A stretch of DNA of 64,000 nucleotides, taken from contig NW_006767440.1 of NCBI RefSeq assembly GCF_000264995.1, forward strand, positions 1,345,863 to 1,409,862, read 5' to 3'. The stretch is from Punctularia strigosozonata HHB-11173 SS5. Taxonomy: Eukaryota > Basidiomycota > Agaricomycetes > Corticiales > Punctulariaceae. The notes under the pieces were generated by a model. The model searched no databases and was not told where the DNA came from. It saw only the letters and a list, made by a program, of their open reading frames with translations. The position numbers were made by a program, and so were the translations under genes. Positions 37,066 to 49,339 of this stretch are shown here, piece by piece (position 1 is the stretch's first letter; every line of letters begins with the position of its first letter).

Positions 37066-40000
37066 TCATGTTAGCCTCTTACAGTAATCGGGGTTGCCCG
37101 TCGGGTTGAGCGCCCAAGTGGGGAACGGGTGCACGGTGCCGCTGCCACCGCCCACAGCGAACGTCCAGACGAAGACCATGACCTGGGTACCACCGTCCAA
37201 GGCCGCGCTGAGGAGGAAGCTTTGAAACGAACGAATGTCAGCGTCATTTACATGCATGGATATGCGAAAGGTTACGCACTTGTACTTGCGGAACCAGGTG
37301 GCGCGGTACTTGCGGAGGTACCACTGCGAGAAGATGGCAAGGGCGAAGGAGGTGAAGACTGAAGAGTTGATGCCGACGCTGAGGTAGCCGAGCTCGGCGA
37401 CGAGGATCGGGGTGAAGACGTTGTTCCAGCCGAAGTTGGGGTACTTCTTGTGCAGCCACCAGAAGGGGATTGGGAACCCGAGACCCGCGAGGAGCATGTA
37501 CTGCAAACAGCACCGTCTGTCAGCGATCTGTGCGGGTGGTTCGTTAACATGCAGTACGTACGGGAACGAAACCGTAGCGGGTGCCGGTCGCGTACAGCGG
37601 CTTGCCGAGCGCACCCCAAGCGATGGCATCGGAGTTGTACGACTGCACCTGCTGGCCGGACCAGACGTTGCTGCCCTGGACGTCGAGCAGAATATCGCGC
37701 TGGGAGCTGAGAACGGTCCTCATGATGACGTAGTTGAGCACGCCGCCAATGATGGTCCCGATGGTCTGCACGGCGAATGTGACGCGAGGCGGGAGCTTGG
37801 TGTATTGACCCTGCACGACTGTATCAGCGAGGAGCTACGATGACGGATGGGACACATTGAGCTCACCAGCTTGAGGTCGCGGAGCAGGTTCAGCGACTGC
37901 GACACGCTGTTGTAGCCGTAGAGCGTGAAGTACATGTTCGCCACCGGCTTTCCGGGGATGATAGCTCCGCCAACCATCTGAACCAAGTTCTCAATACTCG
38001 GGGAGTAACCGACCGTGCAGTAGAGCTAGAACGAGTGCCGTCAGGAACATGGACCGCATAGATTGCCGGATGGGCTCACCGTGCCGATGACAGGGACGAA
38101 GGCAGTCGCGAAGATGAGGGCGACGAAGAGACCCCACCACGGGAGACCGGAGTGCGCGGTGTACGACGTCGCGAGGGCCATGGCGATCGTCGCGACAAAG
38201 ATCGCGACGTACCAGTACCACGGTACCTCCTTGTAAACCTTCATCTTCTGGTAGTGAGGGTCGTCGCACTCCTCGGTGCGCGCCTTCTTGATGATACCGT
38301 AGATAGACTTCGAGTGCCAGAGGATGAAGTGCGTGACGGCGGCACCGATGTACATCGTACGCGAGATCTTGTACAGCAGCTGCGACGCCGCGTACCACGG
38401 CAGGCCCTGCGCGCATCGCTTCAGAATACTGGATGATGGACAAAAGGGGGCGCAAACCGCGTACCTGCTCTGCAAGTTTGGTGTAGTTAAGGGTGTAGTC
38501 GTCGTTGAGGATCAGCAACTGGTCGTACTCCGTGCCGTTCTCGTAGAACAGGAGCTGGGTCAAGAACGGGAAGTTCTGTGCGTGCCAGACATTCTGCGCA
38601 TAGCATGCACAGAACGCGATCATGCAGACGGCGCAGCCACCGTAGAGCGAGAGCTGAGTTGAGAGCGGGGTGAAGAGCGAGCCGATGGAGCCGCCGCCCG
38701 AGCCGACGTACGCCCAGTCGAAGCAGAGCGAGAAAGCGCCGAGGCCCTCATTACCGGCAGCACCACCTGAAGGCCGCGTTTGTTAATCCTAACGTGGCTC
38801 GCGACAGGCGTAGCCAGCAACTCACCGAAAATACGAGTGAACCACGCGCTCTTCTGGTCGGCCAAGCAGAAGATACTCACACCAGTGAGAGTCCTAGGCG
38901 CACGGGGTCAGATTACCAGATCAGATGACAAAGCAGTGGAGATAGAACGTACGGAGCGATGTATTCCTGGACATGATAGAGTTACAAAGGTTAGCAATCA
39001 CGAAATCATGCTAATCGGGATGCATATACGCACGGGGAACCATTCCCACACCTACAGATTATCAAAGAAATGTCAGATACCGCTTCTGTGGTCACGGGCG
39101 TTAGGAGAACACGCACGAAGATAGCGATAAAGACAGCCCAGAAGAAACGCAGACGCTTCTTCTGCAGTATCGCGCTCTTGCCGCGGTGGAGCGCGTCGAA
39201 GAGCTGCACAGTGGGCACGAGCTGCGGGTAGACGGCGTAGGTCGGGTAGACGAGGAACACGCGCATGATACCAGCCATGCCGTAGCCGATGAGCTGCGAG
39301 CCGATGAGGGTGAAGATGCCGACGCCGGCGTTGGGGACGACGTTGTAGTACAGGTCCTGCGCGGCGAAGATGCTGATGGCGAGCGCCGAGTCGGACGCGG
39401 TGGCGGCCATGATCGTGATGGCAACGTGCTCCTTGAGGTTGAAGGGTCCGCCGTTCATGAAGCGCCAGAAGGCGTTGTCCGGCGTCTTCCACCGGCCCAC
39501 CTGGTGCGGGCCGGGGATGACCTCTTCCATGGCCTTTCCGAGGATGTAGGCGATGATTTGCAGGAAGAGCTGGCTGACGGAGACCGTTTGCGGGCGGAAG
39601 TACTGCGAAAGGGGAAGGCAATCAGCGCAAGCCGTAAGGGCGTGAACGGAGAGCAAGGACATACGAAGATCTGCCCGAGCACGGAGCCGAAACAGGACAG
39701 ACCGAGAGCGAGGAACCACATGCGAAAAGTGAAGATAGGCAACGACGGATCATCCTCGAGGGAGAGAAGACGGGTAGAATAATCCGCATCGGTTTCTGTA
39801 CGCAAATATCAGCGGTCGATCCAATCGACATCGTATTATCGCAGTAACTCACCGATAGGGCGCTCCTTGCCGTCCGCGCCTAGATCAATGGCGCGGGGTC
39901 CTTCAAAGACGTCACCGACATCCGACTCGAGGGCGACGTGCTTCAGGTCCTTCGCCGTGACCGGGTGCTTTTCGTCGATGATGGACCCCTTCTCGTCGAT

Positions 40001-40081
40001 ATCGGACTCGGTACGCTTTGGCGAGTCCGGGTGGTACGGCGGCGGTACCACCGGCGCTAGGTCCTTGAACTCGGACGCCAT
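37066..40081 (-). CDS. oligopeptide transporter, OPT family
   Basis: Twelve exons on the reverse strand give 789 residues: 40081-39853, 39795-39665, 39602-39117, 39051-39034, 38966-38953, 38893-38826, 38766-38465, 38418-38080, 38025-37867, 37810-37562, 37500-37280 and 37219-37066. OPT carriers import tetra- and pentapeptides or glutathione across the plasma membrane with protons. The hydrophilic N-terminus (about 90 residues) precedes many helices. Family marks: PGPHQVGRWKTPDNAFWRFMN, WEWFPEYIAPTLTGVSIFCL, GGAAGNEGLGAFSLCFDW, GGAIIPGKPVANMYFTLYGY and YTKLPPRVTF (the KIPPR motif). Two exons are tiny, 18 and 14 nt, and both are needed to make WEWFPEYIAP. The end FPTWALNPTGNPDYCKRLT is typical. 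A TATA-like box lies upstream. Confidence 0.95.
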
Positions 40082-41261
40082 GGCAGCGGGGATGGGGCAG
40101 GGTCAAGCCTCAAGGTACGTATGCGCAGAAGACCGCCTTATATATGTGCACGCTACGGACCGCGCTAAATCCGTTGAACGTGGTTTTTGTAGCTCCAAGC
40201 CCCAGCACTACTGGCTATGTCTTGGCTTCCATATGGGCGAGGGAGCGATAAGCTGAACCACAGATAAGAATTTCGAGTTCTCCCAGGAGAAGGTTGGCGA
40301 GACGCGAAGAAGTTGATGCACCTAGGCACGCGCTCCGTCCCACTGACCCGGTTGAAGCATTCCATGCACAAGATGGCGATATCTGTAAATGAGGGCCGAG
40401 AATCACAGGGCGGCCATAGTTGGTCCAAAGAATACGCCGGTGCCGCCCTGGGAGTGTAGGGCAGTCGAAATGCAGGTTTTCCGCCTGGTTCCAGCTGGTC
40501 CCGCCCATATTCCGACTTTACGCATGATCTTGCAATTCTCTTCAAGGGGTGGGAGATAACGGGATGTATTCAGCACAGACCGCCGTAGCACACCATAGTG
40601 GTGCATTGCTGAGAAATCTCGAGCTCGACATGCCCGACAAAGCATCCGAGCAATGCCAAGATAACGAAATCAAACCTTGTGAGCACTGAACCCGGCGAGA
40701 TATCGCGCCAAAGCGGCACCGGAGAGCCACGGTCCCGACGTTGATCGCAGTTCGACGGCGCACCGAGCTCATCTTGAAGGATATTGTCCAGACGCAAGAA
40801 AACAGTAGCTATATTTCGTGCATGGTAGCGCCTTCTTGTTCTTGCAGCTGGTTGCAGTCAGGGAAGAATTAGGGCGGGCCCGGCCAGGCCCGGCCTTGCA
40901 GTCTCGGGGCTGTGCATGCACGTGGCTTAGGGGCTTGTGAATTTGAGGTCGAATTTGCCCCTCTTCGGACGTAACCCTCTTGCTCCTTCTTGCTCTCGTC
41001 TGTCTAGCAGGACATGCCACAGATTTGTCTGAGCTGAAACATCACCCCCATCAGGGCCCTTTGCCTCGTTTTTACTTTAGGTTTTGGACTCGTAGCCTTG
41101 GCTGAACTGCGATTCACTATCTTGATTCTCCACGTGAAAGGAGGAGCTCGCATCGGCACCGGGAGATCGCGGCATTTTGAACCCAGACCCTCTCATTGGC
41201 GATCGTCCTGCGTGCTGGAATTCGTTTGGAATCGTCAATTTCACCGTTGGAAGACGCAAGC
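40082..41261. other. divergent intergenic region between OPT and RAD1
   Basis: Contains the OPT and RAD1 promoters. No gene was recognised. Confidence 0.5.
40137..40144 (-). promoter_or_regulatory. TATA-like box of the OPT gene
   Basis: Read on the reverse strand it is TATATAAG, about 55 bp before the ATG at 40081. The fit and distance are good, but there is no transcript evidence. Confidence 0.5.
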
Positions 41262-42845
41262 ATGTCGCAGGCACAGGCACAGAACGACCCCCCTCCCGTG
41301 AGTTTTTGCGGTCGCGATCTCGAAACGCAAGATCGCGCTCAGATGAGAGAACGAGCAAACCGCTGAGAGTCTGACCTCGTCTCGTTAGATCCTTGCCGCT
41401 TCCGTACACGATGTCCGATACTTTGCATCCATCATGCGCGGCATCAACTTCAGTAATGTTCGTTCAAAGCTGTGGCAAACTGCTTTTGTCTGCTCTGACG
41501 ACACTTGAACCGACCCTGGCTACTCAACGGGCGATGACCAGCGGGCCACGCTCACCGCGCGTGAAACCGGCCTTACCATCCATGTCGAGGAAGCCCGAAC
41601 ACTGTTAGCCACCGCATACATCTTCGCCGGCATGTTCGACGAATATCAATACAGCCCCGACGTTGCTGCTCCACCCTCCCAACCGGCGACGCCTCGATCC
41701 ACGGCCTTATCAGCCGCAGACGTTCCTGAAACGATCTTCGAGGTGCCTCTCAACACCCTCGTCGAATGCCTCAACATCTTCGGCACCGCCGGACCGCCGC
41801 CCAATCCAAACAGCACCAAGGCAAGGACGGCGAAGTTGAAATCCGCTGAGGACGAGGAGGGCGGAGGCGGCGAAGACAGAAACCAGCGAGGACCGCTTGA
41901 CAAGTTCATCGCGTCCGCCAGCGGGGACGCGAAGAGCACAGCCATGCGCATGACATTTGCTGGGCTGGGACACCCGTTGTCGCTACATATGTGCGTGGAA
42001 AGCGCAAATATGCGTGAACGTGCGTGCCTCTGATCGTACTTATTCTGACCTTCTTTCCGTAGTGTCGAAGAATCCGGCGGACCGACAGCGATTTGCGAGC
42101 TTTCGACACTCGATCCTGAAACGGTACTAGAACTACCCTTCGACTCGGACGCGACGTGAGCTCTTCCTCGTTGGTCGTCCCTCGTGCCTTGGCTGAACAT
42201 CCCTTTTTCTTGCGTATGCCAGCGTGCTGAAGATCATCCTCAACCCGTCTTGGCTTCGTGACGCACTCTCCGAGCTGGACCCATCATGTGACAAGATCAC
42301 CTTCATCGGGAACCCGCCGCCAGTATCTGCAGCGCCTCAGCGGGCATCCGCCAATAGAACTCCAAAACCGTCGTTCAGTATCAAGGCCGCTGGGACGTTC
42401 GGGAGCAGCGAGGTTAATTCACCCCCCTTCTCACAGCGTGAATGGTTGACTGACTTCTTCTTTCTTTCAGATGGATTACCCGAACGATAAGGAGGTGATC
42501 GAGTCCATCGAATGCTCCGCCACTGTCAGCTTCACGTATGTTCCTCTCGTGCCTGTTCGTTCCATTCGTCCGTATCGGATATTGAATTGTCGCTCGTCCA
42601 GATACCGATTCAGCCATCTATCGCGCGTTCTGCGGGCGCTATACAGTTGTACAAAGACTTCGTTGCGTATTGATGACGAGGGACTGCTGAGCATGCAGTT
42701 CCTGATGCCAACGGGAAAGATACAACCGATGGGAACAAGCAATGCCTTCATAGAATTTCGAGTGTGTTTGCCTTCCGCTACCGGTTGCAGAGATCGTATT
42801 GCTGATATCATACTGCAGTGCTTGTCCCTCGACGAAGATATGTAA
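41262..42845 (+). CDS. RAD1: DNA-damage checkpoint clamp subunit RAD1 (9-1-1 complex)
   Basis: Eight exons, 41262-41297, 41389-41457, 41542-41990, 42063-42155, 42223-42412, 42471-42535, 42614-42761 and 42819-42845, give 358 residues. RAD1 (S. pombe Rad1, S. cerevisiae Rad17) pairs with RAD9 and HUS1 in a PCNA-like clamp loaded at damaged DNA. Marks: ASVHDVRYFASIMRGINFSN, LTARETGLTIHVEEARTLLA with YIFAGMFDEY, VPLNTLVECLNIFG, the second half MDYPNDKEVIESIECSAT, and KTSLRIDDEGLLSMQFLMP. An acidic, glycine-rich insert follows the first domain. The last intron is inferred from the short acidic end CLSLDEDM; read-through would add 19 residues and keep the same stop. Confidence 0.93.
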
Positions 42846-42982
42846 CTCGCGCTGGAAATAATGGTACCTTGTATTCTTGATGTGACAACAAAAAAACTTC
42901 TCTCCGTAATCAAAACATGCACACTCGCGAGAATTATGCGTCGAGACTGCTAATACACCTCACGTTACTGCGTTCGCCCACG

Positions 42983-43661
42983 TTATGCGCCGTAGTTGAG
43001 ACGGAAGATGTCGTTGAATCTGGTAAGATGGTGAGCTTTGCACTTGTCGGGACGTTGGAAGGGGACATACACGTAGTAGCTTCCGCCGTCGGGGATCAGC
43101 TGGAAGACCTGGCTGAATTGGAGAGGATTCTGGCCGTCGTCGACCTGGAGAGATGATCACGCGATGCATCCTGTGAGTGATCTGAGCACGATCGGGAAGG
43201 GTAACGGATATTCACGAGGAGCAGGCCGGTCACGTTCACGATGAGACTCGCGACGGTCGGCGAAGACGGCTGGGCGTCCAATGTCGTGACTTTGTGCTGG
43301 ACCTTCTGGAAAGGCAGGCTCTATATTTGCAGCAAGATACGCAGGGATTCATAAGCGCACGAACATCGATGCTAGGGTTCGGAACTCTGGAGCATGCGCC
43401 TACTCACCGTCAACTTCTCTGCGATCGCGGCCGCCCCCTGGAACGGTGAGCCCTCGAAGGACAGCATGGAGCTATCGCGCTGAAAGGCAGCAGAAGTGCG
43501 TTGATAATAGTACGAAAAGGCGACGATAAACGATCAGGACGCAGGTGCTTGTATCGGTGTTCAAAACGTACGTAGAGGGACGCGAGGCCGGAGCGATCGG
43601 CGTCAAAGGTGTTGTAGTAGAAATCGGTGAACTGCTTCGCAATGGCGTTGATGTCGGCCAT
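42983..43661 (-). CDS. NTF2: nuclear transport factor 2 (NTF2)
   Basis: Exons 43661-43572, 43479-43408, 43320-43216, 43144-43071 and 43019-42983 give 125 residues, the standard length. NTF2 carries RanGDP into the nucleus. Marks: [76 protein letters not shown] and FRLNYGA at the end. The 51-bp last intron is needed to join YYV to [10 protein letters not shown]; reading through it keeps the frame open but breaks the family match. The tail lies 137 bp from the converging RAD1 gene. Confidence 0.96.
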
Positions 43662-43912
43662 GGTGGAGAGCGTATATAGCGGCAGTCGAGGAGGGTATAA
43701 GCGAGGGTGGTCAGATCCTTTAGCACGAGAGCAATGGACGCGTCAAAGCTGAAAGAGATCGATGCACCGATATTGAGCAACCCGAGAATGCCAAGGCCAC
43801 GTGAACACACCCTAAGGTCGGAATGATTCGACTTGAAGTATGATGGCTCCCGTGCTCGGTTCTGTTCACACTTCTACTTCGGAGCAGATCCATCAAAAGA
43901 TATAAGAACGCG

Positions 43913-45698
43913 ATGATGGGCCCGCAGGACGGGCAGCCACGGCCCTCGATGAGGCGCAAGTCGTCCGCCCAGAACCTCCTCTCGTCCTTCAAGCCGGCCC
44001 GCGACACCAATGCGCCACCGCCCACGGCCTCGCTTTCCCAGATCCAGCACATTCAGGCCCATCAGCAGCAGCCGCAGGGCGTGAGTGCGGCGGGAGGAGG
44101 TCCGCCCTTGCCATCCGCGACGGCCAGCACTTTCGGATTCGACCGTGACTACGGCGCGTACGCGCAGACGCCGACGACCGCGACCATGGCCAGGCGAGAC
44201 TGGGACGTGCAGAGCCACACGGAGAGCGTTGTCAGCAACGCGAATACCATCTCAAGTACCGCAACGCTCATTGGATCAACGGCGCCAGGGAGCGGGTTGC
44301 CCGTACCCACTGCAGGCAGTCCTGCTATACCCCAAAGCACCAACTTGGAACTCTTGCGGGAGATAGTGCAGAAGCGGATCATCACGTTAACATACATGCG
44401 GAACGTACACGATGGGTGAGCGAGGATCTGCCCATTTGAGACATGCGAGCTCACTGGCACGCAGCCGGAGTCACTGGTTCCACACTATCCTCATGTCTCG
44501 TCAAGACTTGGAGCGCGTTTTTAACAACCACGCCATGAAGAAGCGGTAAGCCTCGCTATGCCTATGTCGATCTTCGCTTAGGATCTTCAATCGAGACCAG
44601 AACCCACCGGTTCGCGATCCTCGGCATGTCGCTCTCTGGCTTCTTCGACGTCACTAATCCGCAGGATTTGCTACGAAGCATCCTGAATACCCTCACGGAG
44701 TACGAGTCGTCGAAAGAGGATAGCGAACGGCCGCGGATGCAAAGGCTGTTTCGACAGGGCAAGGGTAAACGGCCCACGGTCAACATGAGCGACTATGCGA
44801 TGTCCTATGCGGACGACCAGGGCTCATTCCTAATAACGCCTCATTTGGTGAGCTTCGTACATCCACACAGTATTCACCGCATTTGCTCACGTCGTTTCAC
44901 AGCCATTCGCGTTGGATTATAGCCAAGTCCTGTTATCCCTCCTGGACGTGCTCTCCGAAGTCTACAACAAAATTGCGAAAATTCTTGGACCATCCGTCTT
45001 CCAACATTCACATTCACACATGATGGGCCCTCTCGGCGCCCTTTCGCCACATCCAGGTGTCTCCTACCTCTTCGCCGGTGCCCATCCCGCTGGCGCCACC
45101 CCTTCCACGGCCGGCGCCTGGAACGGGGGAATAATCGGCGTCGAAGGGTTGCCATTCGCCGCAGAAAAGGACGCCGGAGATCTGAGCGGGACGTTGTGGG
45201 GGATCGCGAACGCCAACAACTCGGGGATTTCGGGCCCACAGTTTGGTGGCGCAGGGGCGAACGCGTGGGCAGGGGTAGCAGTACCGCCTACGTTCTTGCC
45301 GATATATGGAGACATGATCCAGAAGATCGATGGGAAGCTCAAGGTGAGTCGAAACGTTGTTACCTCTATCGATCTAGCCCCTTGCCCCGGGACTCGGTGT
45401 GGATAGCGTCGGGTGGTCGCCTGTGTGCGTCTGTGGTTACCTTGGGGGAAGGCTGTCCTAACTCCTACCGATCGGAGCGCGCGACGTGACGCGGCCTGAC
45501 CTGCATCGAGATGCGTACTTATGTCAGAAACACGCGCTAACGTTTCAACAGAAAATCATATCGACGCTACTGAAGGAGCTCGACCAATTCGCGAGGAACG
45601 GGATCAAAGACGAGCTCGCGACGTTAGATCCGCGGCTCAGGAGCGTGTCCGTCTCCGACGAGGCGAGGGAGACCTTCGATTTCGAGGGCAATGTATGA
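43913..45698 (+). CDS. conserved fungal protein, family not recognised
   Basis: Exons 43913-44415, 44465-44545, 44601-44847, 44903-45343 and 45552-45698 give 472 residues. The N-terminal 140 residues are disordered and rich in proline, glutamine and serine (PSMRRKSSAQNLLSSF, QAHQQQPQG). A folded core follows: NLELLREIVQKRIITLTYMR, SHWFHTILMSRQDLERVFNN, HRFAILGMSLSGFFDVTNPQ and PFALDYSQVLLSLLDVLSEV. It looks helical and well conserved in type, then a glycine- and alanine-rich linker and an end IISTLLKELDQFARNGIKDE. It has no signal peptide or membrane segment. I recall similar fungal sequences but no function. The last intron, 208 bp, is about four times the local norm. Confidence 0.8.
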
Positions 45699-47805
45699 TG
45701 GGCCATATTTGTGGATTCCGTCATCGACCGGGCACAGTGCAGGAGGGTCGGACCGCGTCCCTCAGTCGGAGGCGATTTATAGTTAAGATTGAGTGCGCCC
45801 TGAAGAGCACTCATATACACATTCTGGGACTTTTTTGCATGGTTTGTAGTGGAGCACTGGTGTACATTACGGTGTATTTTTGCTATCTTGTCAAGGACGT
45901 GCTGTAACTTCAATATTCGTTTCTGAACATGCCAAAGCATCTAGGTGTGTCGTACTATTAGTAGGCGCCGAAGCCTTCACATGACCCGCATCATCTGTGG
46001 GCGCTTGAATTCCCACCCTATCCTTGCAACGCTGCTCAAATGCTGTCCGCGCGTGTGTGCTCGTCGGCGCCATTATTCTGCGCGCTCACGGATCTTTGCT
46101 GATAGACGACCGTACATACGACGCTCGCGCCGGCTAGTGAAACAGTGGAGTGCAGTATCTCGGCCTCGTTTCCGGAGCTGCACCCGCACTCCGAGTGGGA
46201 AGCCATGTTTGTGGGTACGATCCTGGCCCGTTTCGATATGTTCTGTCTACGTGGACCCACAGGGTTGATTTCGAGGACACCGGTGTTCAGCTTGTGTCTT
46301 GACCTCGTCCTATCAACGGCATCGTTTCGCTGTCTACACGGGGTTGACGCCGATAATACCATGTCCTCCCCAGCGGGACCCACCACTCGCAAGCACGGGC
46401 AGTCCATCTCTGTCGCTTCTGCGCCAAAGCCTGGTCGGCGTCCTGAGGGGCCCAGAGGGCACGCAGAAGGTCAGTTGTACAGCTTGGCGGGGCCTGTGTC
46501 ACCACCACATGGGAGGAGGGTATATAACGAAGACGTTGTACCCGTATCCCCTCTCAGTCAGTAGCGTCACGAACGTTCGCCTGCACAAACAACTCTCGCC
46601 AACTCCGTGGCCGTTCTCGTACTAGGACTTCCTACAAGTAGGCGTTTCTCTCAGGATGCAGATCCTGACGTGACTCCCCACTGATCGGAGCTTTTCAAGA
46701 CATCGCTCTAATGGACACTGTTGCGATTGGGATGCCTCGGGAGAGTACGCATTCTTGCATTGATATACCGCAGGTTGTCCGTCGACTGGACAAAACCATG
46801 CTCTTCGAGCAAACGCCTCCACCCAACGATGGACGTACCCACACCCCTTCACGTCCATTATACCGTGCGGTTCGCTACCCTTCGCACCTCCGACCTCTCA
46901 TAAATCACGTCGAACCCGTTCCAAGCCTTGCACCGTCACTGCGGGTATTACCGGAGTCCACCACATTATCAGCAGTCGACGATGAAGCGCGCCGTTCACC
47001 GGGTCGTCCCGCACATTCATATCGAATGTGCGGTCCAGAACAAACACCCTCCTACGTATCGTCTCTTCGAGAGACACATGCTCACAGATCAGAGCATGCT
47101 GGGTCACCCCATGGCACGCCGCCGGAAGAGAGCTATTCGCCGTGTCAGGGTGGTCAGAAGAGCTTTCGGATAGTCCTTGTTCTCTCACCGTACGGCCGTG
47201 TGCAGGCTTAGTTGCTAGTAATCTCTCAGGACTTCATTCTTGGACTGCTTCGTATTCTTGTACATGATCTCCCTTGACTCGCGTTGAATGGCGTTTTCTC
47301 TACGTATGCAAACTCCGAATAGTACGGATATCCAGAACGAGAACGAACTGTTGTTGTATTGCTTTGACTTGCGGATTGTCTGAAGGTAAACATAAGGTAT
47401 TCGCGGCGTCCCTACTCAGAGGAAGGAAAAGCCGATGCTATGTCTCCGCGCGGTAATTCTTTTGACTCTCGGAGCACTCAAGCAGTATCATGACTGTGAT
47501 GTCCTTGCAGCATACGGGCAACCTATAATCACGAATATGCTAGATACAGGTACATCGGCGGCTGAGGCATACGAAGACGAGAGTCAGAGAGAGCAGCTAT
47601 CGATACAATTATGCGTAGGTAAGACGAGGGAAGTATGCATAGATAATGCGCGGTATGTTGTATAATGCTGGATGCTATGATAACGCCCCGAACGAATCCA
47701 TGTGTGAAGTGGGCAGAAGTGATCTACGCGGCATGCCGCATAGGAAATGGTGGTCCAGTTTCGAATTGACACAGAATAAGGAAGAAGGGTGACGACGCCG
47801 GGGGA
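45699..47805. other. 2.1-kb stretch without recognised gene
   Basis: Several frames of 60-165 codons occur on both strands, but none has motifs, a compatible exon chain or one-sided codon bias. No repeat was seen. Confidence 0.5.
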
Positions 47806-48600
47806 TCAGCCGTCCAGCAGGAAGTCCCAGTCGATGGGCGTCTCGGGAGCCTTCCTCCCGCACCCGAAAACTCGCCTCCACGTCTCGCGGGTCTTGCACT
47901 CAGGCGCGCCCGTGCTGACATCCCACATGCGGAGGGAGATAGTGCCAGTGGTGATGACGATTAGCTCGTCTGCGCCGTCCTCGAGCGCCTCGATGCAGCT
48001 GTCGCGGGGGCGAGCGAAACGGACGCGCTGCATGATCTGGTTGGTGAAGCCGGGTGAGAAGGCGAGCCGCGAGCCGCGGGGGTAGCGTATGCGCCCGCGG
48101 AAGTCCGACGGGAGCCAGACAGTCACGTCGGAAGAGTCGGCTTGAATCTCGAGATAGAAGGGTGTGTGGGTGATTGGTTGGCGAGACTGATGATGCGATA
48201 AGGATAGGTATGATGGAGTCGCATATCGATGGTGACCTACCACTCTCGCCTTGATGTGGCCTGTTGAACTGCCTACGTACATTCGCATGCGATGGTTCAG
48301 AGGTTGATTCCGTGCACGATAGTGAGGGAGGGTGAGGGTAACGTCGACTGGGCGATGATTCGTCTCAATGGCCCAATCCCATTGTTGCCTAGGCTGGTAT
48401 TTGATCTTGTGAGAGCCCTCGGTTGGGTTGTCAAGCTAATGTAAAGTAAATTAGTTGTGTGTCAAGCATTGTATAGCGGCCACGAACCAATGGGCTGCCG
48501 AGAGGTGAGACGGGGCTCGAAAACTTTTCGTCCTCGTGGGACAGAGACGACGACGACGAGGCATACTGCAATTGTATTATCAGCGATCTCGTCGTTATTA
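47806..48600 (-). CDS. DUF7330-like protein, copy A
   Basis: Supported exons are 48435-48241 and 48147-47806, joined in frame across a 93-bp intron. A further 5' exon ending near 48480 (KFSSPVSPLGSPLVRG) is likely but not bounded. The core is beta-rich: NHRPVDVTLTLPHY, STGHIKARV, then QADSSDVTVWLPSDFRG and the end TPIDWDFLLDG. The element VTVWLPSDFRG is typical of fungal proteins with DUF7330, which show repeated strands resembling a beta-helix or adhesin-like fold. The function is unknown. A diverged relative lies at 49.3-49.9 kb on the same strand, so the two are probably an old tandem duplication. Confidence 0.65.
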
Positions 48601-49339
48601 CACGCAGAGAACACGTACCAGGGGTCTTTGAGGCGAATATACCATTGCTAAGAGGAGAAGGGACTCTGATCGACGAAGGGCGGGGGAGAGATGACCACCC
48701 GACCCCCGAAGCGATATCTTATAGGAAAGGGCCAACATCCTCTTGTTGTCTTACTTGCATCTCGAAGAGGAAGAGAAAATACAAGGCTTGCCGTTTTCGG
48801 AAGCAAAGCGCCGTCCGCACTGAAACCGGCTTTGTTTACGTAAGCTGCCTCCGCCCCTTCTCTCCGCGGGATGCGTTGTTCCCTTTCGACGACCGTCGCA
48901 GCACAACTGACTTATACGGACAACGAGCGACAGCGTGCCGGACCGCGTCCGATTGCAATGGACCGATACGTTTCTCCTCTTCTCCACTCACTGGAGTTTG
49001 GAATGATACCCGCGAATCAGTCATCAAGACGGATGGAGGCCGTTCACCGTAGGCCCAAATCGCGGCCCGGACGTGGTCTGCGTTATTGAAGAAGAAATAC
49101 AAGACTACATTGTATGGATTTAGGAAGAATAAGGGCGTCCGCATCCGCGGCCAAGGATGCACGATCTCCTCCGATCCGGCGCCCGGCGTCTATCCATGGT
49201 GCGAATGTGGTTGACCAGCTGCCGGTAAGTAGATGGTGCACTCAAACGCAATCACAGCATGAAGAAGCACGGTCGGAGCGCAAGAGATCGCCGTACGGAA
49301 GGTCGTCAGCGCACTCGCCGAGAGGGTTTGCCGCCAATG
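48601..49339. other. spacer between the DUF7330-like copies
   Basis: No gene was recognised. It may include the first exon of copy A. Confidence 0.4.

Noticed and set aside
39186-39782. Plus-strand frame of 198 codons
   Set aside because: Shadow of OPT transporter exons; the composition is repetitive and lacks motifs.
42762-42818. Read-through of the last RAD1 intron as coding sequence
   Set aside because: It is open in frame, but the GT-AG borders and the family's short acidic end favour an intron. It is kept as an alternative only.
46145-47211. Several frames of 100-166 codons on both strands
   Set aside because: The frames overlap one another, lack motifs, and none forms an exon chain with splice signals.
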